Shown piece by piece: positions 28,654 to 37,545 of a DNA stretch of 64,000 nt. Below the pieces are notes generated by a model. It did not search any database. It saw only the letters and a list, made by a program, of their open reading frames with translations, and was not told the DNA's origin. The translations under genes and the position numbers were made by a program. Source of the stretch: a bacterium (GTDB lineage Bacteria > Bacteroidota > Ignavibacteria > Kapaibacteriales > UBA2268); contig JANJTB010000021.1 of the NCBI GenBank assembly GCA_024711295.1, positions 62,001 to 126,000 of the forward strand, given 5' to 3'. Every line of letters begins with the position of its first letter. The first letter of the stretch is position 1.

Positions 28654-28684
28654 TTTGATTATTAGAAAAAATAAGCTAAATTTG
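28654..28684 (+). promoter_or_regulatory. Bacteroidota-type promoter for the LVIVD lipoprotein
   Basis: TTTG (28654-28657), a 19-base spacer and TAAATTTG (28677-28684) match the TTTG-N19-TAnnTTTG consensus in full. The ATG is 45 bases downstream. This suggests the lipoprotein gene has its own promoter although it follows the two SBBP genes. Confidence 0.65.
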
Positions 28685-28729
28685 AATGATATTGATTACT
28701 AAAATATAAAATGTTTTTAGAGGAAGAAA

Positions 28730-30016
28730 ATGAAAAATAGAAGTTTATTAATTTGGGTTATCTTAATCTTGATAACTATTCTCTTAGGCTCGTGTTGCTC
28801 AACCAGATATGTTGAGTATAAATCAAAAACTTATGTTCCGGTATATAAAGATCTAAATGAGATTAGAAGTGGCTTGAAAAATTCTTCACCAAGGGATTTA
28901 ATGAATACCGGTAAAATTTATTTTTATGGTAACTACATACTAATCAATGAAAAGAACGAAGGTATTCACATCATTGACAACTCAAATCCATCAAACCCAA
29001 GAAATATTACTTTCGTGAATATCCCGGGTAATGGTGATATGGCTGTAAAAAATAATATTCTTTACGCCAATAGCTATGTTGATCTCGTTGCACTGGACAT
29101 TTCCAACACAACTTCCCCAACACTGGTAAAACGGGTAAATAATATATTCCCAAATTTACTGGAAATTAACAACAACGCATATTTAGATCCCGAAAAAGGT
29201 CTTTTAGTTGATTTCATTGAGAAGGATACTGTTATAAAATATTCTTATAGGGATTGTGGTGATATGGTTACATCACCTGTTGACTCTCGAGAATTTGACA
29301 ATACAGGCAGAGATGTCAGTAATGATGGTGCAAAGGGAAGTGCAGGCAGTACCGGCGGTGTAGGTAAAGGGGGTTCAATGGCTCGGTTTACTATTTATGA
29401 TAACTACCTTTATTCAGTTGACAGGACATCTTTACAGTTGTTTGACATTCAAAATGTAAGTGACCCTAAAGTATGGTCTAAAGTAAATATTGGATGGGAC
29501 ATAGAAACAATATTTCCTTTTAGAAACAGACTATTTATTGGTTCGACAACAGGAATGTTTATATATGATGTTTCAACACCGTGGAACCCACTATTATTAT
29601 CCCAGTTCTCACATGCTCGTGCTTGTGACCCTGTTGTTGCAGATGATAATTACGCTTATGTAACATTAAGAACTGGAACCAGATGCGGTGGAGCCCAAAA
29701 TCAACTAGACATTCTTGACATCAGCAATCTTACTTCACCCAAATTAATAAAATCGTATCCAATGCAAGGACCTGCAGGATTAGGTATTGATAATGGTATT
29801 TTGTTTATTTGTGATGGACCTGCAGGATTAAAAGTATTTGATGCTAAAAATCCAAATGATATCAAGCTAATTGATTGGAAAAGCGATATGATAGCATTCG
29901 ACGTAATACCACTCGGCAACACTCTTCTTATGATAGCTGAAGATGGATTCTATCAATATGATTACTCAAATCCAAAAGATTTGAAACTGTTAAGTAAAAT
30001 CCCTGTAAAAAAATAA
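28730..30016 (+). CDS. LVIVD-repeat beta-propeller lipoprotein
   Basis: A 428-residue lipoprotein. The signal peptide ends in a lipobox (LLGSC at about 18-22), so the mature protein starts at a lipidated Cys. The body consists of repeats of the LVIVD type, seen as IHIIDNSNPSNPRN, LVALDISNTTSPTLV, LQLFDIQNVSDPKVW, MFIYDVSTPWNPLLL, LDILDISNLTSPKLI and LKVFDAKNPNDIKLI, a predicted propeller of about seven blades on the outer or inner membrane face. An acidic residue does not follow the Cys (C-C-S), so sorting to the outer membrane is possible. A Gly/Ser-rich insertion lies at about 195-215. No enzyme motif is evident. The stop directly abuts that of the convergent PASTA gene. Function unknown. 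Confidence 0.85.
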   Translation: MKNRSLLIWVILILITILLGSCCSTRYVEYKSKTYVPVYKDLNEIRSGLKNSSPRDLMNTGKIYFYGNYILINEKNEGIHIIDNSNPSNPRNITFVNIPGNGDMAVKNNILYANSYVDLVALDISNTTSPTLVKRVNNIFPNLLEINNNAYLDPEKGLLVDFIEKDTVIKYSYRDCGDMVTSPVDSREFDNTGRDVSNDGAKGSAGSTGGVGKGGSMARFTIYDNYLYSVDRTSLQLFDIQNVSDPKVWSKVNIGWDIETIFPFRNRLFIGSTTGMFIYDVSTPWNPLLLSQFSHARACDPVVADDNYAYVTLRTGTRCGGAQNQLDILDISNLTSPKLIKSYPMQGPAGLGIDNGILFICDGPAGLKVFDAKNPNDIKLIDWKSDMIAFDVIPLGNTLLMIAEDGFYQYDYSNPKDLKLLSKIPVKK

Positions 30017-30853
30017 TTATTTTGAAATTATCAAATCAATTGGGGTGGATTTACTTGTAAGTCCGCCCCCTATTGGGGTTTGATATATTACAGTATTTGG
30101 TGTAAATGTTTCGCTGTCTTTATATGTAACATTTCCAACTACCAATCCCAATTGATTAATAACTTCAAAAATCTCATCGTATCTCAGACCAACTAAATTA
30201 GGCATTTCAATTTGTTGATTCGAACCTAAACTTACTACAACATCAACCACTGAGCCATAAGGTACAAGTTTTCCCCCGGGCATACTTTGAGACATAATGG
30301 TATCTTTAGGGATATATTCACTATTCTCGAAATTAATTTCACCCATTTCCAAGCCAAATTTCATTAATTCTACTCTTGCTTTGCTCAAAGGGAATCCTAT
30401 CAATTGGGGTACTGAAACCATTTCTCTTCCTTTACTCAAAGTTAAATAGATGGTTCTACCCTGTTTAACACTTTTGCCTGAAAAAGGGACTTGTTTAACG
30501 ATATGTTGGGACTGATATTCCTCGCTGAAAACCTGTTGATTGACTTTGTATTTTAAATTATGATTCGCAAGAATTCGGGCAGCATCATTTATTGGTTTGC
30601 CTGTAATATCGGGCACTTTGGTCATATCCTTAGAGTGCACCAAAGCGGGCATAATTATCCCATCAAAAAGTAAAAAGAAAAAATATAAGCTTAAAAAAAA
30701 TATTAATATTACTATACCATAGGGTGCTAACTTTCTGCCATCCAGGGATATTTTAAATTTAAAGTTATTATCATCAATTTCCCTAAATTTGCTGTATGGC
30801 TTGTGCACTTTTTGATTTTTTTGAGATTCTTCGTTATGGGATTGTATATTCAC
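30017..30853 (-). CDS. Membrane-anchored PASTA-domain protein without kinase
   Basis: A 278-residue protein with a 40-residue basic cytoplasmic start, one membrane helix (about 45-68) and three PASTA domains outside (about 78-142, 145-210 and 214-278; the starts are VPDITGKP, VPQLIGFP and MPNLVGLR). PASTA domains bind peptidoglycan fragments and occur in Ser/Thr kinases and penicillin-binding proteins, but this protein has neither partner domain. Stand-alone PASTA proteins of this size occur in the Bacteroidota group; a role in cell-wall sensing or division is inference. It is transcribed alone, divergent from msrB, and its stop abuts the LVIVD lipoprotein stop. Confidence 0.88.
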   Translation of the reverse strand: MNIQSHNEESQKNQKVHKPYSKFREIDDNNFKFKISLDGRKLAPYGIVILIFFLSLYFFFLLFDGIIMPALVHSKDMTKVPDITGKPINDAARILANHNLKYKVNQQVFSEEYQSQHIVKQVPFSGKSVKQGRTIYLTLSKGREMVSVPQLIGFPLSKARVELMKFGLEMGEINFENSEYIPKDTIMSQSMPGGKLVPYGSVVDVVVSLGSNQQIEMPNLVGLRYDEIFEVINQLGLVVGNVTYKDSETFTPNTVIYQTPIGGGLTSKSTPIDLIISK

Positions 30854-31024
30854 TATTATTTAATTATTAACCGAAAATGTTTAAAATTAAAAGTAACAAT
30901 TTTTTGATTAATAATAAAAAAAATCTTATTATTTTAAGAATATTTGCATCTTGAACAAAATATTTTAACAATATACATGTTATAAATGTCCGAAATAAAA
31001 TAGAATGATAAAAGGTTAGGAAGT

Positions 31025-31534
31025 ATGAAGAGAATATTGAATTTAATTATGATAATCTTTTTTGTTATATTTGTAAGTTATTGTAGTGCAGAAAATATAA
31101 ACAAGATTAAAGATAATCAAAAAACTGATTCAATGGAATTTGAGGTAAATAAAACAAAGGAAGAATGGCAAAAAGTACTTTCAGCTGAAGAATTCAGAGT
31201 ACTAAGAGAGAAAGGAACTGAAAGACCTTTTACCGGCAAATATGATGCGCATTTCGAAGATGGAATTTATACTTGCAAAGGTTGTGGTAATAAATTGTTC
31301 GAAAGCGACACCAAATTTAATTCACATTGTGGATGGCCCAGTTTTTATGATGTATCAAATAAATCAGCTATCAAAGAAATTACTGATACCAGCCATGGTA
31401 TGATAAGAACAGAAGTTGTATGTTCAAAATGTGGTGGGCATTTAGGTCACGTTTTTGATGATGGTCCAAGACCAACTGGACTAAGATACTGCATTAACTC
31501 AGTTTCAATTGATTTTAAAAGTGAAGAAAAATGA
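31025..31534 (+). CDS. msrB: Peptide-methionine (R)-S-oxide reductase MsrB, exported
   Basis: MsrB reduces the R form of methionine sulfoxide in proteins. The 169-residue protein carries an N-terminal hydrophobic signal (about 1-22), so the enzyme acts in the periplasm. The catalytic core (about 45-163) shows zinc ligands C84, C87, C133 and C136, the HCGWPSF motif with C102, HLGHVFDDG, and catalytic C156 in RYCINS. The sequence VSYC at 17-20 is not a good lipobox. The stop overlaps the start of the next gene by 4 bases (ATGA), so the two are translationally coupled. The reductant for periplasmic MsrB here is unknown; an MsrQ-like membrane protein lies 25 kb away. Confidence 0.95.
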   Translation: MKRILNLIMIIFFVIFVSYCSAENINKIKDNQKTDSMEFEVNKTKEEWQKVLSAEEFRVLREKGTERPFTGKYDAHFEDGIYTCKGCGNKLFESDTKFNSHCGWPSFYDVSNKSAIKEITDTSHGMIRTEVVCSKCGGHLGHVFDDGPRPTGLRYCINSVSIDFKSEEK

Positions 31535-32160
31535 AAAAGATCGACAGAAGTAAATTGACCGATGATTTTATAGCTAAACTAATTAATACTAAGCCTGATA
31601 TTGAGGAAGGGAAAAAAATGATTTTTGATGCAGTAAAGCAAATCATTCCTGCTTATAATATTGCATCCCTGAAAGGCTTAGATTTCGACAGAACTCTCAT
31701 TGAATTTGAAAATTGGTTAGTACAGACCATTACAACCGATCCAATTCCGATTTCTGTAAAATCGCTATGGTTTGGATTAGCTGATACTACCAACAAAGAA
31801 GATGCTGCAACAGGTGTTGGTGGAGAGATCCAAATGACTATAAAAGGTACAAAGTATCTCCCACAGACAAGACCCAAAGACTGGTTTAAAAAAGATTTAT
31901 GGGATGCTTCGAGTAAAACTTCAGAAATCAAAGCATATAAAACTATATCAAATTCGTTAAAGAATTATGCAGATGATGCTCAGGATATTCAATCATTAGT
32001 TTTGGTATCACTTACAGTACTTTTGATAATAAATGGATTTGATATTATAAAGCATGAATTTCTGATATATCAAAACTCTTTAGTTATTGGTTGCGGTTAC
32101 GAAACCGGGAACCAATATATCGTTGGAAAGCTTGTTGAAGATGGTATGGTCAATTGTTGA
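31531..32160 (+). CDS. Unrecognised protein coupled to msrB
   Basis: A 209-residue, probably cytoplasmic protein that I cannot place in a family. There is no signal peptide. A mostly helical N-terminal half (about 1-80, including [29 protein letters not shown]) is followed by [25 protein letters not shown], a region with charged and glycine-rich turns, and a C-terminal hydrophobic stretch (about 155-175, [17 protein letters not shown]). It overlaps msrB by 4 bases and ends 17 bases before trhO, so the three genes appear to form one operon. The conserved context suggests a stress or repair role, which is inference only. Confidence 0.7.
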   Translation: MKKIDRSKLTDDFIAKLINTKPDIEEGKKMIFDAVKQIIPAYNIASLKGLDFDRTLIEFENWLVQTITTDPIPISVKSLWFGLADTTNKEDAATGVGGEIQMTIKGTKYLPQTRPKDWFKKDLWDASSKTSEIKAYKTISNSLKNYADDAQDIQSLVLVSLTVLLIINGFDIIKHEFLIYQNSLVIGCGYETGNQYIVGKLVEDGMVNC

Positions 32161-32177
32161 AAAACTAAATATTTGAA

Positions 32178-33251
32178 ATGAATAAAAAACCTAATTATAA
32201 ACTCCTGACTTTTTATAAATTTGTTGATTTAAAAAGACCAAAAGAAATAGTTGAAGAGCATAAGTCATTCTGCAATGATATTGGCCTGAGAGGAAGAATT
32301 TTTATTGGTGAAGAGGGTATTAATGCTACTTTATCAGGTAATTTTGGTCAGATAAAAGCATACAGATTATTTCTTGAGACAATTCCTGAATTCAAGGATA
32401 TACCAGACATTGATGATAAAACAACAATTGTTGATTCACATCAATTCCCAAAAATGATAGTACGCTATCGCAAAGAAATTGTTGCTCTTGGTGAGGTGTT
32501 CAATTCATCACTAATCGGACAATCAACTCATAAAATCAGTGTTGACGAATTTAAACAGTTAATGGAAACTAACCGGGATGAATTTGTATTATTAGATATG
32601 CGCAATGATTACGAGTATGATTTAGGCCATTTTAAAGGAGCAATTCCTGCAGGTACTGTCTATTTTAGAGAATTAAAAAATGTACTAGATGATTATAAAC
32701 GACAATTTGACAACAAAAAAATCATAATGTATTGTACCGGTGGTATTAGATGTGAAAAAGCCGGTGCTTTATTGGAAAGAGAAGGCATTCAGGGTGTTTA
32801 TCAACTTGATGGAGGAGTTGTTAAATATGTTAATAGGTTTAATGATACAAATTGGGTTGGGAATCTTTACACTTTCGACAATAGAATAAGTACTAAGGTT
32901 GGAGACGATAACACTCATTCTGTTATATCTAAATGCCATTACACAGGTCAACCTGCAGAGGAATATTACAATTGCCGCTATTCAGTATGCAATGACCAAA
33001 TCATAACTACTAAAGATCAATATGAGAAACATTTTGGGTTTTGCAGTGAAGAGTGTTACCATAAGAGCAAAAAAACCTTATTGGTCAGAAACGAGTATTT
33101 TGATAAGTTAGATTATAAAATGTTAAGGGGTAAGATAAAATCTGACCCCTCAAAAAAAGATGAAATTTCTTCTGTTATTGCTACTCATTTAGACAGACAA
33201 CTTCTCAATGTTGAATTTAACAAAAAATATTCGAAAAAACTCACAAAGTAA
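32178..33251 (+). CDS. trhO: tRNA uridine(34) hydroxylase TrhO (rhodanese family)
   Basis: TrhO (YceA family) uses oxygen to hydroxylate U34 of tRNA to ho5U. The 357-residue protein has the family's N-terminal acylphosphatase-like domain (about 1-105; GLRGRIFIGEEGINATLSG), then a rhodanese domain (about 120-225) with LLDMRNDYEYDLGHFKGAI and the active-site loop MYCTGGIRCEKAG, in which C186 is the catalytic cysteine. A Cys-rich C-terminal part (about 265-325: CHYTG, YNCRYSVC, GFCSEEC) is also typical. It is last in the msrB operon, and its stop is 3 bases from the convergent carB stop. Confidence 0.95.
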   Translation: MNKKPNYKLLTFYKFVDLKRPKEIVEEHKSFCNDIGLRGRIFIGEEGINATLSGNFGQIKAYRLFLETIPEFKDIPDIDDKTTIVDSHQFPKMIVRYRKEIVALGEVFNSSLIGQSTHKISVDEFKQLMETNRDEFVLLDMRNDYEYDLGHFKGAIPAGTVYFRELKNVLDDYKRQFDNKKIIMYCTGGIRCEKAGALLEREGIQGVYQLDGGVVKYVNRFNDTNWVGNLYTFDNRISTKVGDDNTHSVISKCHYTGQPAEEYYNCRYSVCNDQIITTKDQYEKHFGFCSEECYHKSKKTLLVRNEYFDKLDYKMLRGKIKSDPSKKDEISSVIATHLDRQLLNVEFNKKYSKKLTK

Positions 33252-33254
33252 TTA

Positions 33255-36200
33255 TTATAATTTGCCCATCTTAATTGGTTGGGAAATTGTAATCTGATGT
33301 CTTTGCAACCAATCAATTCCGTCTGCAGCAGCTTTTGCCGCTGAGAGATTGGTTATACATAATACTTTTTTGCTTAATGCTACAGATCTGATTAACAAAT
33401 CATCCTGATATGCCTTACGACCAAGTGGTGTATTAATTATCAATTGAATATTTCCACTGTGGATCATTTCTACTACGTTTGGATGTCCTTGGTCAATTTT
33501 GTGTATAAGATTTACTGGAACACCATTTACATGAAGAATACTATAAGTTCCTAATGTTGCATAAATATTGTAACCTAAACTATTTAGTTTCTGAGCTATT
33601 GGAACTACAGAGTTTTTGTCATAATCATTAACACTTATAAATACATTTCCGCTAAGTGGAAAGCTATTACCGGCAGAAATTTGAGATTTCACATAAGCTT
33701 CACCAAAAAACTCTGAAGTCCCCATCACTTCACCGGTAGAGCGCATTTCAGGTCCTAATACTGTATCAACACCAGGAAATTTCCCAAATGAAAACACCGG
33801 TGTCTTAACAGAATAGAAATCGTTAATACTAGTTTTTGAAACATTTAGATCTCTCAATTTTTCACCAAGCATTGCACGTATTGCTAATTCTGTCATTGGT
33901 ATCCCTGTAGTCTTTGATACAAAAGGTACCGTCCTTGAAGCGCGTGGATTAATCTCAATTAAATAAACCTGATTATTAAAAACTGCGTATTGAATATTCA
34001 TAAATCCAACCACATTAAGTAGTTTTGCAAGCTTATAGGTTGTTTCTCTAATTTCGTCTCTTATCTGAGGTGTAATCGAAAATGATGGCAATACTGAACA
34101 ACTATCTCCTGAATGAACTCCAGCTTCTTCGATATGTTCCATAATACCGGCAATAATCGTATATTCACCGTCAGAAACAGCATCAACATCAATTTCAATT
34201 GCATTCTCGAGAAATTTGTCTATTAATATGGGATGATTATTACTTACTCTGACAGCTTCTTTAAGATAATTCAGAAACTCTTCATCATTGTAAACAATTG
34301 CCATACCTCTTCCACCAAGGACATAAGAAGGCCTCACTATAACCGGATATCCAATAACGTGAGCATAATTTAGTGCCTCCGACTCATTGACAGCAATATT
34401 TCCTTTAGGATATCTGATATTGCTTTTATCTAAAAGCTCAATCAGTTTACCTCTATCCTCTGCTAAATCAATACTTTCCTGGGATGTACCGAAAATTTTT
34501 ACTCCATACTCCTGTAACTGTTTGGATAATTTAAGTGGAGTCTGTCCACCCAACTGAAGAATAACACCATCAACCTTCTCTAAATCAAGTACATTGAGTA
34601 CATCTTCGATGTAAACAGGTTCAAAATACAGTTTATCTGACGTGTCATAATCAGTAGAAACCGTTTCAGGATTACAATTTACCATAATAGTCTCAATACC
34701 TGATTTTTTCAGTATCATTGCAGCTTGAGAGCAACAGTAATCAAATTCCAGCCCCTGCCCTATTCTAAAAGGTCCACCACCTAAAATTGCAATTTTCTTT
34801 TTGTCAGAGCTCTCTGACTCATTTTCTTTCAAATATGTTGAATAAAAGTATGGCGTATAAGCTTCGAACTCACCTGCACAAGTATCAACGCTTTTGTATG
34901 TGGGAATGATTTTTTGAGATATTCTTAAGTTGCGGATATCTCTTGGCTTGGTATTTCTGATTTTAGCAATCTGTGCATCAGAAAATCCATTTAGTTTTAG
35001 TTCTTTAAGATATTCGTTTGAAATTGACTCTTTTGATGCAATTTCAAATTCGAAGTCAACAATTTTCTTTATGTTAGCTAAAAACCATTTGTCAATTTTT
35101 GTAATTTTATAAATTTGATTGATGTCGGCACCCTTGACAAAAGCTTCTTTTACAAGAAACGGAGTTTCAGGAGTAGGCATTGACAATTTTATAAATAAAT
35201 CATTAAGATTCAGGTCTGTGTATTTATTTGACTCAAAACCTGTAGCACCAATCTCAAGCGAACGATAAGCTTTTTGGAATGCTTCTCTAAAATTTGAACC
35301 AATTGCCATTACTTCACCAACAGATTTCATCTGTGTAGTCAATACTGGCTCAACTTTAAATTTTTCAAAATCCCAACGTGGAATTTTTACAACAATATAG
35401 TCCATTACAGGTTCAAAAGATGCAGGAGTAGTAATAGTAATATCATTTTTTATTTCATCCAAAGTAAAACCAACCGCAAGCTTGGCAGCTATTTTTGCAA
35501 TCGGAAAACCGGTAGCTTTTGAAACAAGTGCTGAACTTCTTGAAACTCTAGGATTCATCTCAATGACTCTTATCTCACCATTTTCGGGATTAACAGCAAA
35601 TTGAATATTTGAACCACCTGTTTCAACACCAATTTCACGAATAACAGCAATTGAATAATCTCTAAGCTGTTGATACTGAATATCACTCAGAGTTTGTGCC
35701 GGAGCTACTGTGATGCTATCTCCGGTATGAACGCCCATAGGGTCAAAATTTTCTATGCTTGCAACAATAATTGCATTGTCTTTGTTGTCTCTGATAACTT
35801 CAAATTCAAATTCCTTCCAACCTAACAAGGATTCTTCAACAAGTACCTCATCAATAGGAGATAATGAAAGACCATTGATAATTATATTTGTAAATTCTTC
35901 CATATTTGTTGCTATTCCGCCACCACTACCACCTAAAGTTAACGAAGGTCTGATAATAGCCGGAAAACCAATTTCTTGTTGAAATTCTAAGGCATCTTTC
36001 AAAGTATTTATAGTCTTACCTTTAGGAGACTTAATTCCAATATGCTCCATAGCTTTACGAAACAATTCTCTTCTTTCAGCTTTCTCTATCGACTCCCTAT
36101 TTACTCCAAGCAATTCAATATTATATTTTTCAATAATACCCTTTTCGTAGAGATCCAAAGCAGCATTTAAAGCAGTTTGACCACCAACAGTAGGTAAAAT

Positions 36201-36455
36201 TGAATCAATCTTTTCTTTTTGGATAATTTGTTCAATGATTTCAGAGCTGATAGGTTCAATATACACTTTGTCAGAAAGAGATGGGTCAGTCATTATTGTG
36301 GCTGGATTGCTATTTAAAACAACTACATAATAGTCGAGTGACTTTAGAGCTTTTACAGCTTGACTTCCTGAATAATCAAATTCTCCGGCTTGTCCAATGA
36401 CAATTGGACCTGAGCCAATTACTAAAATCCTGCTGATATCATTTCTTCTTGGCAT
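33255..36455 (-). CDS. carB: Carbamoyl-phosphate synthase large subunit
   Basis: Makes carbamoyl phosphate from ammonia (delivered by CarA), bicarbonate and two ATP for pyrimidine and arginine synthesis. The 1066-residue protein shows the duplicated ATP-grasp halves: [18 protein letters not shown] (about 11) and [17 protein letters not shown] in the second half, [13 protein letters not shown] and [12 protein letters not shown], and [19 protein letters not shown] and [21 protein letters not shown]-terminal MGS-like allosteric domain follows (about 925-1060). It starts inside carA (17-base overlap). carB ends 3 bases from trhO, convergent. Confidence 0.98.
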   Translation of the reverse strand: MPRRNDISRILVIGSGPIVIGQAGEFDYSGSQAVKALKSLDYYVVVLNSNPATIMTDPSLSDKVYIEPISSEIIEQIIQKEKIDSILPTVGGQTALNAALDLYEKGIIEKYNIELLGVNRESIEKAERRELFRKAMEHIGIKSPKGKTINTLKDALEFQQEIGFPAIIRPSLTLGGSGGGIATNMEEFTNIIINGLSLSPIDEVLVEESLLGWKEFEFEVIRDNKDNAIIVASIENFDPMGVHTGDSITVAPAQTLSDIQYQQLRDYSIAVIREIGVETGGSNIQFAVNPENGEIRVIEMNPRVSRSSALVSKATGFPIAKIAAKLAVGFTLDEIKNDITITTPASFEPVMDYIVVKIPRWDFEKFKVEPVLTTQMKSVGEVMAIGSNFREAFQKAYRSLEIGATGFESNKYTDLNLNDLFIKLSMPTPETPFLVKEAFVKGADINQIYKITKIDKWFLANIKKIVDFEFEIASKESISNEYLKELKLNGFSDAQIAKIRNTKPRDIRNLRISQKIIPTYKSVDTCAGEFEAYTPYFYSTYLKENESESSDKKKIAILGGGPFRIGQGLEFDYCCSQAAMILKKSGIETIMVNCNPETVSTDYDTSDKLYFEPVYIEDVLNVLDLEKVDGVILQLGGQTPLKLSKQLQEYGVKIFGTSQESIDLAEDRGKLIELLDKSNIRYPKGNIAVNESEALNYAHVIGYPVIVRPSYVLGGRGMAIVYNDEEFLNYLKEAVRVSNNHPILIDKFLENAIEIDVDAVSDGEYTIIAGIMEHIEEAGVHSGDSCSVLPSFSITPQIRDEIRETTYKLAKLLNVVGFMNIQYAVFNNQVYLIEINPRASRTVPFVSKTTGIPMTELAIRAMLGEKLRDLNVSKTSINDFYSVKTPVFSFGKFPGVDTVLGPEMRSTGEVMGTSEFFGEAYVKSQISAGNSFPLSGNVFISVNDYDKNSVVPIAQKLNSLGYNIYATLGTYSILHVNGVPVNLIHKIDQGHPNVVEMIHSGNIQLIINTPLGRKAYQDDLLIRSVALSKKVLCITNLSAAKAAADGIDWLQRHQITISQPIKMGKL

Positions 36456-37545
36456 AATTATCTATTAAATTATAAAAATCACTAAAAACTATTTTATTAA
36501 CATCGTTAGGACCCGGTGATGCTTCAGGATGGAATTGTACTGACTGGATGGGTAAGAACTTATGTTTTATCCCACTTACAGTGTTATCATACAAATGCAA
36601 CCATGTCAGTTCCCAATCATCATTATTTAATAAATCTTCATAATTAATAGCATAATTATGATTTTGTGATGAAATATATACATTACTGTTTGGTATATAT
36701 TTTACGGGGTGATTTCCACCATGGTGGCCAAAAGTTAGCTTGTCTATCTTGAGTCCGAATGATTTACCAATTAACTGATGACCAAAACAAATCCCTGTAA
36801 CAGGAATATTATTCATTGCGTAATTATTAATAAATTCTATTTGATTTACAATTCTTGGGTCACCCGGTCCATTGGATAAAAATATACCATCAAACTCGAA
36901 TTTTCTTATATTATCTTCTAAATTATTATTAAAAGGTAATAAAATTACTTTTTTGAAATACCTTAATAAGTCATTGATAATGCTTTTCTTAATACCAAAA
37001 TCCACAGCAAGTACAGTGTAATTATTATCATGCTCAGATTCAAATATCTGAACATCTTTACCAATTACTTCTTCGAAAATGTTAGTATCAGAAATTGATG
37101 GAGAATTCTTAACAATCTGAACAAATTCTTCAGGGTCTGAAATTAATGTAGATATACCTCCTTTTATAGCTCCAAATTGTCTGATTTGCTTAGTAAGTGC
37201 ACGATTGTCAAGTTTATGAATTCCAATAATATTTTGTCTATCCAAATAATCACTAAAGCTAAATTTAGAACCAAAATTGGAGTCAATCAATGATAACTCC
37301 CTTATAATAACTGCTTCAGTCATAATTTTATCTGATTGGGCGTTTTCGTTTGTAACACCATAATTACCAATCAAAGGATAAGTAAAATTAATAATCTGAC
37401 CTTTGTAGGAAGGATCAGTCAATATTTCTTCGTACCCAGTCATTGCAGTATTAAAAACTACTTCTCCAAATACAGTTCCATCACCTGAAAAACACTCAAC
37501 ATGATCATAGTAACCATTTTCAAGTGCAAGAATGGCTTTTCTCAT
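36439..37545 (-). CDS. carA: Carbamoyl-phosphate synthase small subunit
   Basis: The glutamine amidotransferase subunit that supplies ammonia to CarB. At 368 residues it is full length. The N-terminal CarA-specific domain includes [25 protein letters not shown] and [11 protein letters not shown]. The class I amidotransferase domain has the nucleophile in [14 protein letters not shown] and the His-Glu pair in [11 protein letters not shown], along with LSNGPGDP. It overlaps carB by 17 bases and the upstream YfhO-family gene by 4 bases (ATGA), so carbamoyl-phosphate synthesis is coupled to a membrane glycan-type gene in one operon. Confidence 0.98.
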   Translation of the reverse strand: MRKAILALENGYYDHVECFSGDGTVFGEVVFNTAMTGYEEILTDPSYKGQIINFTYPLIGNYGVTNENAQSDKIMTEAVIIRELSLIDSNFGSKFSFSDYLDRQNIIGIHKLDNRALTKQIRQFGAIKGGISTLISDPEEFVQIVKNSPSISDTNIFEEVIGKDVQIFESEHDNNYTVLAVDFGIKKSIINDLLRYFKKVILLPFNNNLEDNIRKFEFDGIFLSNGPGDPRIVNQIEFINNYAMNNIPVTGICFGHQLIGKSFGLKIDKLTFGHHGGNHPVKYIPNSNVYISSQNHNYAINYEDLLNNDDWELTWLHLYDNTVSGIKHKFLPIQSVQFHPEASPGPNDVNKIVFSDFYNLIDNYAKKK

